Source: Alphaproteobacteria bacterium
GTDB lineage: Bacteria > Pseudomonadota > Alphaproteobacteria > GCA-016699305
Direction of reading: 5' to 3'
Length of the DNA stretch: 64,000 nucleotides
NCBI GenBank assembly: GCA_016699305.1
Contig: CP064970.1
Location: forward strand, 1,240,001-1,304,000
Both the position numbers and the translations under genes were made by a program. Numbering within the stretch: position 1 is the first letter of the stretch; the number at the start of each line of letters is the position of its first letter. Of the stretch, positions 17,087-26,338 are shown one piece after another. Below the pieces are notes generated by a model, which saw nothing but the letters and a program-made list of their open reading frames with translations, made no database searches and had not been told where the DNA came from.

Positions 17087-17899
17087 ATGGGAAAGCAGCT
17101 AGACTTATATCGCAAGTGGAAAAAAGCAAAATCTCAGCTTGAAGAAATTGCTACGTCCGCTGAAACAGCCGTTGTTATTCATTATTCATGCGAAAGCTTT
17201 TACGATCGAACAGTGCCAGAGTCTCCCAGAATAACCTCTATAGCTGTACGTAATCTCGATACAGGGCAGACAAAATCTTTTTCAATCCATCTAATGGCAG
17301 AACGGCAAAATAAGTTAACCTCCATTGAAGAACATTATAACTCTCTCGAACGCTCAATGCTTGAAGAATTCTATGAGCATGCAAAAACATTACAACATTA
17401 TAAGTGGATACATTGGAATATGAGAGACGCTAACTACGGTTTTGAAGCACTCGAACATCGCCTTAAAGTTTTAGGTGGAGTTCCTTTCCACATTGACGAA
17501 CGAAACAGATTTGATCTTTCAAGAATATTGGTCAGTTTATTTGGTGTCGGCTATATCGGCCACCCACGCTTAGAAAAACTAATCAACCTCAACAAGATAA
17601 CAAGCCAAAATATTCTCACTGGAAAAGAGGAAGCAGAAGCCTTCGTTCAGAAACAGTTCGTTAGATTACATCAATCAACACTTCGAAAAGTTGATGTTTT
17701 AGCAAATATTACAGACCGCACTCATCACAACGAACTCAAGACCCTAGCAACTTGGTGGGCGCAACATGGTCGATCATTTAAAGCTATCATTGAATGGCTA
17801 AAAGAACATTGGCTAATTTCGGCCATCTCTGTTCTCACAACCACAGGAATCATAATGTTTAAGGCTTGGAACCTGCTTGGCTTATTTGTTCATTCATGA
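17087..17899 (+). CDS. plus-strand AT-rich gene with C-terminal membrane anchor
   Basis: A 270-aa protein on the strand opposite to all surrounding phage genes, with much higher AT content. The N-terminal half contains ETAVVIHYSCESFYDR and SPRITSIAVRNLDTGQT, a stretch I associate with small proteins of unknown function in islands and prophages. A single hydrophobic helix (WLISAISVLTTTGIIMF) ends the chain. GGGGAG precedes the ATG at 17087; an in-frame ATG at 17075 is also possible. Opposite orientation and composition suggest a lysogenically expressed moron, perhaps for exclusion or defence. Function is unproven. Confidence 0.75.
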   Translation: MGKQLDLYRKWKKAKSQLEEIATSAETAVVIHYSCESFYDRTVPESPRITSIAVRNLDTGQTKSFSIHLMAERQNKLTSIEEHYNSLERSMLEEFYEHAKTLQHYKWIHWNMRDANYGFEALEHRLKVLGGVPFHIDERNRFDLSRILVSLFGVGYIGHPRLEKLINLNKITSQNILTGKEEAEAFVQKQFVRLHQSTLRKVDVLANITDRTHHNELKTLATWWAQHGRSFKAIIEWLKEHWLISAISVLTTTGIIMFKAWNLLGLFVHS

Positions 17900-18325
17900 T
17901 GCAAGCTGGTCGGTGGTGACGTAGATGAGTTCGATGGGGATGACCGCGCCCTTGATTTGCGGCGATCCCTCGACCACCAGCACATTGCTGTCCGGCGCTT
18001 GCGGCGTAACACGGTCGCAGCGTCCACTCAGGGTGCGGTTTGCCGCGATAGCGAGGGAAATTCTGCGGTATAGGTTATCAAGCGCGAGATCGCGCGCGGC
18101 CTGATCGCCTTTTTGTACAACTGCTTCAACCAGTGCGCGGTGCTGCCAATAATAGGACAGCGGCGACAGCAGCGTTTCCGGCTCCCCAGGGTCGCCGTCG
18201 CGCAGGATGATCAACCCGCCGTCGGGGATGCGTTCCGGCAAAACCTCGTTGCGCAGCACTTTGGCATCGCTGATCGTTTGTAAAAGCGCGAACAGCGCCT
18301 GCAGGATGGCTTCTCTATCGGTCAT
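17894..18325 (-). CDS. phage tail terminator-like protein
   Basis: A 143-aa protein beginning MTDREAILQALFALL. Length, position before the tail tube gene and motifs such as LLSPLSYYWQH resemble the minor tail (terminator/completion) proteins of lambda-like phages. It overlaps the preceding gene by ATGA (18322-18325). Its 3' end overlaps the end of the convergent plus-strand gene by 6 bp. Confidence 0.7.
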   Translation of the reverse strand: MTDREAILQALFALLQTISDAKVLRNEVLPERIPDGGLIILRDGDPGEPETLLSPLSYYWQHRALVEAVVQKGDQAARDLALDNLYRRISLAIAANRTLSGRCDRVTPQAPDSNVLVVEGSPQIKGAVIPIELIYVTTDQLAS

Positions 18326-18996
18326 TTGGTTTCCTTTTCGTCGGGCCAGCTTGCCGTGACGAGCGACGGCAGGCGGTCGATCCAATTTTTGGCAACGCTG
18401 TCGATATCGAAGCGTTTCTTGAGTTGCGCCTGCGGCACGAGAATGAACATGACCACGGTCGCCAAACCGCGTCCGGTCTTTCTCGCGCGGTCGCTGGCAA
18501 CACGCGCCTTGCCTTTGCTGGTGATGCGGAAATCGTCCGCGACCAGCAATCCCACGCGCCTGTTCCCCTGCGGCGGGACGTAGCGCAGTGGAATGCCAGC
18601 CTCGGCAAAATCGGCGGGCGTGATCTTCTTGTTCTGGCGGCGTGTGACGTATTGCGTGGGGATCGCAAGAAATCGGCCATGCTTGCTGCGGATGGTCACG
18701 CCATACGCAAAAGCGCCGATGATCTGCGGCGCTTTGGTATAGACAAACCCTGCGGCGTTGATGCTGATGCCGCCCTTGGGATAAAGCTCGCCGCGCCAGC
18801 TTTTGGCGAGACGCTCCCCAAGCCCAGCACCCGTCACCTGGCCGCGCAACTCGTTCTTTAAACCATCCGTGGCCTGCCGTATGCCACCGCTGACCGCCTT
18901 TTCCGCCGCTTTGACTTCGGCGGCCATGATGCGGCGCAGATCGCCTTGCAGAGCGGCGAGAATCCTCATGTTCTTGTCATGCCTCCGGCCCTCCAT
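18322..18996 (-). CDS. phage minor tail / neck protein (DUF6441 or gp10-like)
   Basis: A 224-aa basic protein with a helical N-terminus (QGDLRRIMAAEVKAAEKAV) followed by GHF-like beta segments and the stretch HGRFLAIPTQYV. These are typical of the protein encoded between the gpFII-like joiner and the tail terminator in such modules. ATG at 18969 is an alternative start that matches homologous N-termini better. Confidence 0.68.
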   Translation of the reverse strand: MEGRRHDKNMRILAALQGDLRRIMAAEVKAAEKAVSGGIRQATDGLKNELRGQVTGAGLGERLAKSWRGELYPKGGISINAAGFVYTKAPQIIGAFAYGVTIRSKHGRFLAIPTQYVTRRQNKKITPADFAEAGIPLRYVPPQGNRRVGLLVADDFRITSKGKARVASDRARKTGRGLATVVMFILVPQAQLKKRFDIDSVAKNWIDRLPSLVTASWPDEKETK

Positions 18997-19006
18997 GCCT
19001 CTTACC

Positions 19007-19327
19007 TCATTCGGGCCTCGTGTTCAGCGTCCAGATCAGGCGGGCGGCATCGGCCAAAGGCTCGGATTGCACAACATAGATCGCGCCGTCGATCTCCAGC
19101 CTGTCGCCGGGCCGGGGCGCGGCGATGTCTGTTGCGCGAATCTCCACCACCATGCTTGTCGTGGCAACCCTTCCCTCGCCAAAGCCCGTCACCAGGTCGG
19201 GATTGCGCAAGACGGCCCGAAGATTGAGGGCTGCGCCGCCGCCGATAGGATGCCAGGCGATGGTCGTGGCGAGATGGGGATCGGCGAACAGATCGCCCAG
19301 AGCTGCCTCCAGAACGCCGCCTGTCAT
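19007..19327 (-). CDS. head-tail joining protein, gpFII-like
   Basis: A 106-aa protein. The PRPGDRLEIDGAIYVVQSEP segment is typical of the gpFII/ATP-binding-sugar-transporter-like head-tail connector fold (PF05354 type). It follows the capsid gene with a one-base stop/start overlap, as in lambda-type head modules. Confidence 0.75.
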   Translation of the reverse strand: MTGGVLEAALGDLFADPHLATTIAWHPIGGGAALNLRAVLRNPDLVTGFGEGRVATTSMVVEIRATDIAAPRPGDRLEIDGAIYVVQSEPLADAARLIWTLNTRPE

Positions 19328-20346
19328 CAGTTGCCGCTGAACAGGCGCACGGCCAATCGTGGACGCTTATTGACCGGCAGGATCGAGGCCTCGGTGCGCA
19401 CCTCGATCGCGCCGCCATCCGGACGCGCCAGCTGACGCGCGTAGATCGGCAGGCCCATCGTGTTGACGGTCTCCAGCAGATTGGCGGGCGCGCCGTAGGT
19501 GACGAAGGTGTCGAGCGTACCCAGCGGAAACGCGACGCCTTCTCCGGCGGGGAGCAGGGTTTCGGTGGCCCCGGTGGAGAGCGTGACCGTGCCGGCATAT
19601 TCCTCGAACACCATCCCCGCGAAGGGAAAACGGCGGCGGGCATCCTCGCGCAAAGGCTGGATGCCGGTGGCGTAGAATTTGTAGGCGTCCTCCACCTTGG
19701 GATGGCCGATCAGCTTGTCGAAGAACTCCGGGCTGACGAGCGCCAGAACCGAGGTCATGCTTTCGCCCTTGAGTTCGGTCTCGATCTTGCGCAGCACGTC
19801 GCGCACTTTGGCTTGCACATTGGTGGTCGCCGTGCCGAGGGCATAGTCCGTCGAGAGCCGCGTCAATCCAAACTCGCCAAAATAGTCATAAAGCGTCGCG
19901 CCGGAGCCGTCGCGGACGGTGCCGCGCAAGGCGTTGACCTCCATGAACTCGCGGGTCTGCGCGTGCTTGGCGCGCATGCGGGTGAGCTTGCGCTCCATGA
20001 CGGTGCCCAGCGGATCGGCGGCGTCGGGAATACCCCCAGCGCGCACGCCCTGGATATCCTGCGGCGTGATGACGTCGTCATGCGGGATCCACGGCACCGA
20101 GAAGGAACGCATGGAGCGCAGATCGCGGTTGGCCACGGTCGAAGCCCCGCCCAGAGGCACGCTGGGCAACAGGTTGAGCACGCCTTCCGACTGTTCGATC
20201 AGAACGGAACGCTGCGTCACCCCCTCGAAGCGGAACAGGCCGAGCTGGCCCAGGCGCGTATAGATGTTGGGCAGGATATTGATGGCTTGGGTCATATCCG
20301 CAAGGCCGTAGCCACCGGCGTCGAAGGGATTGATCATGACGGTCAT
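19327..20346 (-). CDS. major capsid protein, lambda gpE type
   Basis: A 339-aa HK97-fold capsid subunit. Family signatures include INILPNIYTRLGQLGLFRFE, the VPLGGASTVANRDLRSMRSF strand region and PVNKRPRLAVRLF at the C-terminus. It follows the decoration protein gene, as in lambda (D then E). Confidence 0.93.
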   Translation of the reverse strand: MTVMINPFDAGGYGLADMTQAINILPNIYTRLGQLGLFRFEGVTQRSVLIEQSEGVLNLLPSVPLGGASTVANRDLRSMRSFSVPWIPHDDVITPQDIQGVRAGGIPDAADPLGTVMERKLTRMRAKHAQTREFMEVNALRGTVRDGSGATLYDYFGEFGLTRLSTDYALGTATTNVQAKVRDVLRKIETELKGESMTSVLALVSPEFFDKLIGHPKVEDAYKFYATGIQPLREDARRRFPFAGMVFEEYAGTVTLSTGATETLLPAGEGVAFPLGTLDTFVTYGAPANLLETVNTMGLPIYARQLARPDGGAIEVRTEASILPVNKRPRLAVRLFSGN

Positions 20347-20392
20347 GAGTTTTCTCCTGATTTAATTGGCAAGAGGGAGCTTTGGTTGTGAT

Positions 20393-20782
20393 TTACGCCG
20401 TGTCGCGTGCCACAAGATCGTGAGCGGCAAGCTGGGCGATCTTCGCCGCCTTTTCGGACGGCTGATCGACACTGGGGTCATAGGAGAGCAGCGCCTTGGC
20501 CAGCAGAACCGGTCCCCGCGCGGCCACCAGCCCGACAGCGTCGGCGCTTACGGCATCCACGGCTTCCAGCAGCACGGCGCAGGCATCCTGCGCGCCTTCG
20601 TCGCCGGCGATCTCGGCCATGGGCGAGAGGCGGTATATGCCGCTGGCCGTGATTTTGCCCAGCACCGCGCCCAGCGCATAGACGGCCCCGGCCTTGAGCG
20701 TGACAAGCTCGCGCGAGTAACGCGGCTCCAACTCGTATTTGAGAAGATCGCCAAGCGTCGGGGATTGAACCAGAGCGGTCAT
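20393..20782 (-). CDS. head decoration protein, gpD-like
   Basis: A 129-aa protein. The LVTLKAGAVYALGAVLGKIT segment is characteristic of the lambda gpD family, which trimerises on the capsid surface and stabilises the expanded head. It lies between the protease/scaffold and the capsid gene. Confidence 0.88.
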   Translation of the reverse strand: MTALVQSPTLGDLLKYELEPRYSRELVTLKAGAVYALGAVLGKITASGIYRLSPMAEIAGDEGAQDACAVLLEAVDAVSADAVGLVAARGPVLLAKALLSYDPSVDQPSEKAAKIAQLAAHDLVARDTA

Positions 20783-20809
20783 GGGATTTCCTTTCTGTGT
20801 CAGTGGGGG

Positions 20810-21235
20810 TTAGGCCTTGATCTTGGCGGCGGCCTGCTGCGCCGCCGCGCGGGCGCGGCGCAAGATGGGACTGTCCACGACCGAGGAAGCAGGCGGTGCC
20901 GCCGCGACCACCGCCGTGGCGTTGGAACGCGCCGCCAGTTCGTCAAGCACGGCGCGGCGCAGGGCATCGGCTTTGACGCCGCGCGCCATGGTGTCGGCGA
21001 CATCCAGCGTTACGCCAAGACGCGCTGCCTGCGCGGCGAGCCGGGCCAGTTCGGCGTAATCGTCGCGCAGACGCTGCGCCAGGCCAGCTTCAAGCGCGGC
21101 AGGATCGGGCGGCCCTGCCGCCGCCGCGATGGGAACCGGCGGCACGGGATCGGGATTGGGCATCTCTACGCCTTGGGTTTGAAGATTGGGGGTTTGAAGA
21201 TTGGGGTTTTGAGGAAGTTGAGCTTGGCTGGTCAT
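20810..21235 (-). CDS. nested capsid scaffold (Nu3-like), in-frame internal start
   Basis: Inside the protease gene, at residue 297 and in the same frame, an ATG (MTSQAQLPQ...) is preceded by a perfect AAAGGAGG 5-6 nt upstream. This would make a separate 141-aa scaffold protein from the same frame, exactly as lambda Nu3 is made inside gene C. The helical, Ala-rich composition fits a scaffold. No direct proof of expression, but the ribosome site is stronger than that of most genes here. Confidence 0.82.
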   Translation of the reverse strand: MTSQAQLPQNPNLQTPNLQTQGVEMPNPDPVPPVPIAAAAGPPDPAALEAGLAQRLRDDYAELARLAAQAARLGVTLDVADTMARGVKADALRRAVLDELAARSNATAVVAAAPPASSVVDSPILRRARAAAQQAAAKIKA

Positions 21236-22123
21236 GGAAGCCTCCTTTCGAGGGCTTGGGGTGATCAAGGCAAAGGGACGAGGGAGAGAGGCGGCCAGAT
21301 GGGCCAGGGCCGCCTCGCGGCTCATGACGGCATCGGCAAGGCCCGCCGCGACGGCGCGCTCGCCGCGATAGATGGAAGCCTCGGTGCCGCGCACCGCGTC
21401 TTCAGAGATGGCGCGGTTCCGGGCGACCCGCGCCACCAACCGCGCATACAGAGCGTCCAGATCGGCCTGAATATCGGCGCGGGCGCGGGTCGAGAGCGGC
21501 TCATGCGCGTTGGCGTCGATCTTGCGGTCTCCGGCAAAGATGAAGCTCCAGGCAAGGCCAGCTTGTTCGTCAGCGCCGCTTTCATCGACATGCACGGCGA
21601 CCACGCCGATGGAGCCGGCCTCCGCCGTCTGCGTGAGCAAGAGCCTGTCGGCGCAACTGGCCACGGCATAGGCCGCCGAGAGGGCGTTTTCATGCGCCAA
21701 GGCCCAAAGCGGTTTGCCGCTGGCTTGTCTCAACGCCTTGATCCGGTCGCACAGGTCGAACAACCCGCCGACCTCGCCGCCGGGACTGTCGATCTCCAGC
21801 AGCACAGCGCGAATAGCGGGATTGGTCAGTGCCGCTTCGATGGTGTCGCTAAGAGCGCCATAGCTCACGAGGCCGCTGGCGGCGGCCAGATATCCCGAGC
21901 GCGTGACCAACGTCCCCATCACCGGCACGACGGCGATGCCTTCGGGCGTGACCGCCAGGGCTGGCGTCGCATCGCCCTCACGCGGCGCCTCGCCCGACAG
22001 CGCCGGCATGTCGAGACCGACCAGGCGCGGACCCAGCACCGTGAGCAGAATATCCAGCTTGGGCCTGGCCAGCATCAAGGGCGCGCCGAACAATCGCGCA
22101 GCGATATGGGGGCGCAGGATCAT
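20810..22123 (-). CDS. S49 head maturation protease with C-terminal scaffold (gpC-like)
   Basis: A 437-aa SppA-like protease acting during prohead assembly. The core LEIDSPGGEVGGLFDLCD is followed by the catalytic Ser region NALSAAYAVASCAD and the general-base Lys region FAGDRKIDANAHEP. From about residue 297 the chain becomes Pro/Gln/Ala-rich and helical, as in the Nu3 scaffold part of lambda gpC. The ATG overlaps the portal stop (ATGA). Confidence 0.93.
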   Translation of the reverse strand: MILRPHIAARLFGAPLMLARPKLDILLTVLGPRLVGLDMPALSGEAPREGDATPALAVTPEGIAVVPVMGTLVTRSGYLAAASGLVSYGALSDTIEAALTNPAIRAVLLEIDSPGGEVGGLFDLCDRIKALRQASGKPLWALAHENALSAAYAVASCADRLLLTQTAEAGSIGVVAVHVDESGADEQAGLAWSFIFAGDRKIDANAHEPLSTRARADIQADLDALYARLVARVARNRAISEDAVRGTEASIYRGERAVAAGLADAVMSREAALAHLAASLPRPFALITPSPRKEASMTSQAQLPQNPNLQTPNLQTQGVEMPNPDPVPPVPIAAAAGPPDPAALEAGLAQRLRDDYAELARLAAQAARLGVTLDVADTMARGVKADALRRAVLDELAARSNATAVVAAAPPASSVVDSPILRRARAAAQQAAAKIKA

Positions 22124-23631
22124 GGAAGCAGTTCATCCGTGGTGTTCGCATCGGGCGGCGCGGCATCGTTTGCACCGTCCAGCGTCAGGTTCTGCGGCAG
22201 GATCGTCTGCTGAAACGCGATCCCAAGCTCGGACTCGCGTTGCCGCTCTGCGGCGATCTGCGCGTCCACCTGCGCGATGTCATAGCCGCGCTCGGCGATG
22301 GCCTGCGTCCGGCTCTTGAGGCCGGAGGAGATCTGCTCGATCTCGGCCCGCGCGTCCTTGAGCGGATCGACCCAATCCCATTTCGGCGGCAGCCAGTCGC
22401 AAGCCAGATAATCGGCGCGTTTGACGTCATAGCCGCGCAGGGTCAAGGCACCCGCCAGCACGGCCATATCCATCCAGCGTTCCCAAACGCGCCGGCACAT
22501 CTGAAACGCCATGACGGCGTGCTGCCAAGCCTCGACGCGGCGGCGAAACTCCAGCAAGGCCAGCCTCGAGTTGGAATAATTGGCCTTGAGCATGTCGCCT
22601 GAGACATAGGCATAGGGCACGCCCGTCGCGGCGGCGATTTGCAAGATCGTGCGGTACTGGAACGGCTCATAAGTCAGGCCGACATCGGCGGGGCTGGAGG
22701 TCTGCACCTGTTCACCCGGCTCGAGCATCATGATCTGGCCGGGCTGCACATCCATCACGCGCTCGCCATTGGGCGCTGTTTCCTCGGCACTGTCGAACGG
22801 TTCCGCCGGCGCAGGCGTCGTGATGAACAAGGCATGCATCGCCGCGACCTTCTTGCGGTCAAGCTCGGCATCGTCATATTGGTCGAGCAGGAAGAGCTTG
22901 ACGATGGCCGGAGCCAGACGCGACACGCCGCGCAATTGTCCGGCCTCGGCTGCATCCAGCAGATGAATGACATCCGATGCGGGCACACGCACCGTTTCCA
23001 GCGTCGGATTAGCCTGAGTCAGATTGGCTTGCGTCACATCGCCCGGATGGCGCGGCAGGAAGTGATAGGCGACGCGCTGGCCTTGCGCGTCGAACTCGAT
23101 GCCGCAGCGGATGACGCCGCCTTTGGGCAGAGCCTCGTTCTTCGAAAGCGGCAGCATCTCGCCAGGCACAAGCTGCAGTTGCAGCGGAACCGGCAATCCC
23201 GAGGCCGCCGGACGCGCCCGGAAGAGCAGAAAGGCTTCGCCGGCGATGAACATCTCCCGCGCCGCGCGGCGTTGCAGGCCGAAGAAATCCGTCATTCCTT
23301 CGGCATCGGCGACATCCGTCCAACGCCCCCATACTTCCATGAGTTTGGATTTGAGGCGCGCATCGGCGATATGGCTCGACGGATTGATCCCCGCGCCGAC
23401 GGCATTGCCTGCCCAGCTCTCCACGGCGTTCGCGGCATAGCCGTTGTTGCGTACCAGATACCGCGCCCGCGCCGTGATGTCGGGCCCCGCCGCCAGCAAC
23501 AGGCTGTTAAGATGCAGGCGCGAGGGCTGGAACGTCCGCAAACGCCGATTGCCCTGCGCCGCCTCGAACCCGCCCGCGAAGCCGCCCAGCGCGCCGCGCC
23601 ACAGGCGGGATAGGGTTTGCCCAAGCGCCAT
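22120..23631 (-). CDS. phage portal protein, lambda gpB family
   Basis: A 503-aa portal subunit forming the dodecameric DNA channel. Family signatures include ARARYLVRNNGYAANAVESW near the N-terminus, the DVIHLLDAAEAGQLRGVSRL segment and ATGVPYAYVSGDMLKANYSN. It lies between gpW and the protease gene, as in lambda. Confidence 0.95.
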   Translation of the reverse strand: MALGQTLSRLWRGALGGFAGGFEAAQGNRRLRTFQPSRLHLNSLLLAAGPDITARARYLVRNNGYAANAVESWAGNAVGAGINPSSHIADARLKSKLMEVWGRWTDVADAEGMTDFFGLQRRAAREMFIAGEAFLLFRARPAASGLPVPLQLQLVPGEMLPLSKNEALPKGGVIRCGIEFDAQGQRVAYHFLPRHPGDVTQANLTQANPTLETVRVPASDVIHLLDAAEAGQLRGVSRLAPAIVKLFLLDQYDDAELDRKKVAAMHALFITTPAPAEPFDSAEETAPNGERVMDVQPGQIMMLEPGEQVQTSSPADVGLTYEPFQYRTILQIAAATGVPYAYVSGDMLKANYSNSRLALLEFRRRVEAWQHAVMAFQMCRRVWERWMDMAVLAGALTLRGYDVKRADYLACDWLPPKWDWVDPLKDARAEIEQISSGLKSRTQAIAERGYDIAQVDAQIAAERQRESELGIAFQQTILPQNLTLDGANDAAPPDANTTDELLP

Positions 23632-23633
23632 GG

Positions 23634-23846
23634 TTACAGCCCCTTGCTGCCGCTGGTCAGGATGCGGCGGCGTGGCCGACCGCTGGCCAACACGGCGATG
23701 CGCCGTTCCAGATCGGACAAAGCGGCGGCCATCTCGGCATCCGTCGCATAGGTGATGCGCCGCCCCTCGATCTCCACCACGCGCACGCCGCGATACCGCG
23801 CCGCCAGCAGCGCCTCGCGCCGGGCATTCATCTCGTCGATGGTCAT
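23634..23846 (-). CDS. head-tail connector, gpW-like
   Basis: A 70-aa protein of gpW length. It has RREALLAARYRGVRVVEIEG followed by RITYATDAEMAAALSDLERR, the usual pattern for the gpW family. Located between large terminase and portal, as in lambda (A-W-B). Confidence 0.88.
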   Translation of the reverse strand: MTIDEMNARREALLAARYRGVRVVEIEGRRITYATDAEMAAALSDLERRIAVLASGRPRRRILTSGSKGL

Positions 23847-23850
23847 GGGA

Positions 23851-25770
23851 TCAGCTCAGGTAAGAGGAACGAAAGGTCTTGCGCCGCGATGGCATCTTTC
23901 GGCGCAGGACGCCCGCGATGCGTTCTGATGGCGGAGCGGAAGCCGTTTCTGATTCTTGCATATTCACGCCGACTTGCCGTTCAAGCTCGCGCCAGCGTCG
24001 TTCGCCGAATTGGTCGATGCCGATTTGCGCCGCTGCGGCGCGGGCATAGACGCGGCAGTCCAGCGCCTCGTTGCGTTCGCGCATTTTGCGCCATTCGCGG
24101 CGCGGAAAGCCGTTCTTGTCCTTGACCGTCACCAGCCGTTCGGCGGTGAGTTGCTTGAAATATTCCTCGTCATATTTGGGGAAGTGGCAAAACCCAGGCG
24201 GGTAAGGCTCTCCGGCTTCGATCCGCCCGTCCGTCGGCCTGTCTTTGCGCAGATTGCCGTAAAGCTCGGTCTTGCAAAAGGACGCGCCCACCGGCCAGAC
24301 CAGAAGACCGCGCCGCTTGCGTTTGCCGCCCATCGTGACATCGGTTTTGCCGGGCAGGCCCAAAGCGGCCCCCAGCCCCCGCATTCCCTTGATCGCCATG
24401 ATCCGGTCGTTCTTTTTGCGCCGCGCCCAGTCATAGACCTCGGGCGTGTAATGGCCGCCGGTATCGATCGCCAGCTTGGCGATCGACAGCCACGCGCCGC
24501 TGTCATGCTTGAATCCCTCGCCAAGAATGAAGTCAAGCTTGTCCCAGACATCCGCATGAGCGGGGCATCCCGTCAAGACACGGTAATCCACCGACCAGCA
24601 TTCGCGGTCGCGGCCCCAGGCGGCGATCTCGATCTCCAAGCGATCGTCTTGCACATCCACGCCGGCGGTCAGGAACAACCCGCCCATAGGGACAGTGCCA
24701 AGGCGATAATCCTCGCGGCGGTCGTAAAGCCGCTGCCATTCCGGCGCTTCGCCGGATTCCGTCCATGTCCGCGCCTCGATGGTGTTGACATAGACCTTCA
24801 TCGCCGCATCGTCCTTGGCCGCGATCTTGCGTTCCGCGATCTGCGCCCATGTCAGCCACGGGCTGTTGAGGCCGGACAGATGAAATCCCGCAGCTTTTCC
24901 GACACCAGGGGCATCGGCGCGCCATTGCCCGCGCGCGTTCATCCATGCCTTGCGATGGCTGGGGATGGCGGCGTTGCAATGGACGCAGAAATAAGCGGCT
25001 TCCTCCGGCCTGTCCTTTGGCCATTGCAGGCGCTTTTCCTCCAGCACCTGATATGCGCCGCATTCGGGACACGGCACCCACCAGCGGCGGCGGTCGGATT
25101 GTTCATATTCCAGCTCGATCCGGCTCAGGCCCTGGATCGTGGGCGTAGACACCAGAAAGATTTTCCGGTTGGCGAAGGTGATCGTGCGCTGGCTGGCCAG
25201 ACTGACCGGATCGCCTTCCCCGTCCACGTCGAAATCATAGGCGTCCACCTCGTCCAGGAACAGATACCGCACCGGCATGGAGCGCAGGCCCACCGCGCTA
25301 TTGGCTCCCGTCATCACCAGAATGCCGCCGGGAAACTCTTTGCTCTGCACCGTGTTGCCGCTGTCCCGTGATCGCGCTTCCTTGACGCGCTCGCGCAACA
25401 CAGGCGTGCCGTCGATCAGGGACGCCACGCGCTGCTTGCTCCAGCGTTTGGCCATCTCCACGGTCGGCTGCACCGCCAGCATCGGGCCTGGCGCATGGTG
25501 CATGACGTATCCGATCCAATTATTGCCCGCTTCCGTGCCCCCGGTCTGCGCCCCTTTCATCATCACAATCTTCTCGACAGGACAGCTGGGCGACAGGCAA
25601 TCCATGATTTCTTTCAGATATGGCGTGCGCTCCGTCCGCCACGGGCCGGGTTCACCCGATGCCGTCTGCGACAAATGCCGATGCGCGTCCGCCCATTCCG
25701 ACACCGACAGACGTGGGTCGGGCCGCAGCGCGAGGGCGGCATGCGCGAGGCATTCTTGCAGAGCATCCAT
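23851..25770 (-). CDS. phage terminase large subunit, GpA family
   Basis: A 639-aa packaging motor. The Walker-A region MKGAQTGGTEAG and Walker-B YLFLDEVDAYDFD identify the ATPase; the C-terminal half has the nuclease domain with KLAIDTGGHYTPEVY and a Cys-pair zinc-like segment (PCPECGAYQ ... CVHCNAAIP). The start at 25770 overlaps the small-subunit stop (TAATG). The frame is open 60 codons further upstream, but that part is the shadow of the small subunit gene. Confidence 0.95.
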   Translation of the reverse strand: MDALQECLAHAALALRPDPRLSVSEWADAHRHLSQTASGEPGPWRTERTPYLKEIMDCLSPSCPVEKIVMMKGAQTGGTEAGNNWIGYVMHHAPGPMLAVQPTVEMAKRWSKQRVASLIDGTPVLRERVKEARSRDSGNTVQSKEFPGGILVMTGANSAVGLRSMPVRYLFLDEVDAYDFDVDGEGDPVSLASQRTITFANRKIFLVSTPTIQGLSRIELEYEQSDRRRWWVPCPECGAYQVLEEKRLQWPKDRPEEAAYFCVHCNAAIPSHRKAWMNARGQWRADAPGVGKAAGFHLSGLNSPWLTWAQIAERKIAAKDDAAMKVYVNTIEARTWTESGEAPEWQRLYDRREDYRLGTVPMGGLFLTAGVDVQDDRLEIEIAAWGRDRECWSVDYRVLTGCPAHADVWDKLDFILGEGFKHDSGAWLSIAKLAIDTGGHYTPEVYDWARRKKNDRIMAIKGMRGLGAALGLPGKTDVTMGGKRKRRGLLVWPVGASFCKTELYGNLRKDRPTDGRIEAGEPYPPGFCHFPKYDEEYFKQLTAERLVTVKDKNGFPRREWRKMRERNEALDCRVYARAAAAQIGIDQFGERRWRELERQVGVNMQESETASAPPSERIAGVLRRKMPSRRKTFRSSYLS

Positions 25771-26297
25771 TAGGAGATGGGCGCGTTCAGGTTGGCAGTG
25801 TCGTCGGCGGCATCGGTCAGGATTTGGCGCAGCTGTGCGTCCAACAAATCCCGAACGCGCCTTGGGTCTGTCTCTGCCGCCAGCAGCGGCGCGAGGCGAT
25901 CCGGCAAATTCAAGGCGCGATCGCGCAGGACGCGCAGCGTGTTGAACCACGCGACCTTGACGGCATCGGTGCGCACCAATGCGCCGGACTTTTCCTCATA
26001 TTCCAGCTTGGCCAGGCGCGCGTTATAGGCTTCCTTGATCGCGCGGCTTTGCGCGTAACTGGGGCCGCCAACAATAGGCGCATGCGCATCGGCGGGGCGT
26101 TCGATCTTGCCGGTGTTTTCCTTGGCCGGTTTGCGCCGCTGCGCGGGGCTGGTGTTGCGCCCCCATGCGGCGTCGGCCTTGACCGGATCAATCGTGCCGT
26201 CGGCATCTTTGGCGATGCGCCCGGCCTTGATAGCCTTCAGCACCGCGACATGGCTCACGCCCCTATGCCGCGCATAGGCGGAGACATTGATTCCCAT
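25770..26297 (-). CDS. terminase small subunit, Nu1-like
   Basis: A 175-aa DNA-recognition subunit. The N-terminus has a winged-helix-like motif (VSAYARHRGVSHVAVLKAIK) and the C-terminus a helical oligomerisation region, as in phage DNA-packaging proteins. Start MGIN at 26297 is preferred over the 26309 start on homology. Directly coupled to the large subunit. Confidence 0.85.
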   Translation of the reverse strand: MGINVSAYARHRGVSHVAVLKAIKAGRIAKDADGTIDPVKADAAWGRNTSPAQRRKPAKENTGKIERPADAHAPIVGGPSYAQSRAIKEAYNARLAKLEYEEKSGALVRTDAVKVAWFNTLRVLRDRALNLPDRLAPLLAAETDPRRVRDLLDAQLRQILTDAADDTANLNAPIS

Positions 26298-26338
26298 CAC
26301 GGATCGCACGGCTCAAACGCAAGTGCGCCGCGCCGCCT

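Noticed and set aside
25470..25950. N-terminal extension of the terminase frame
   Set aside because: The extra 60 codons overlap the small-subunit gene and are Arg/Ala-rich; the ATG at 25770 with the TAATG overlap is the natural start.
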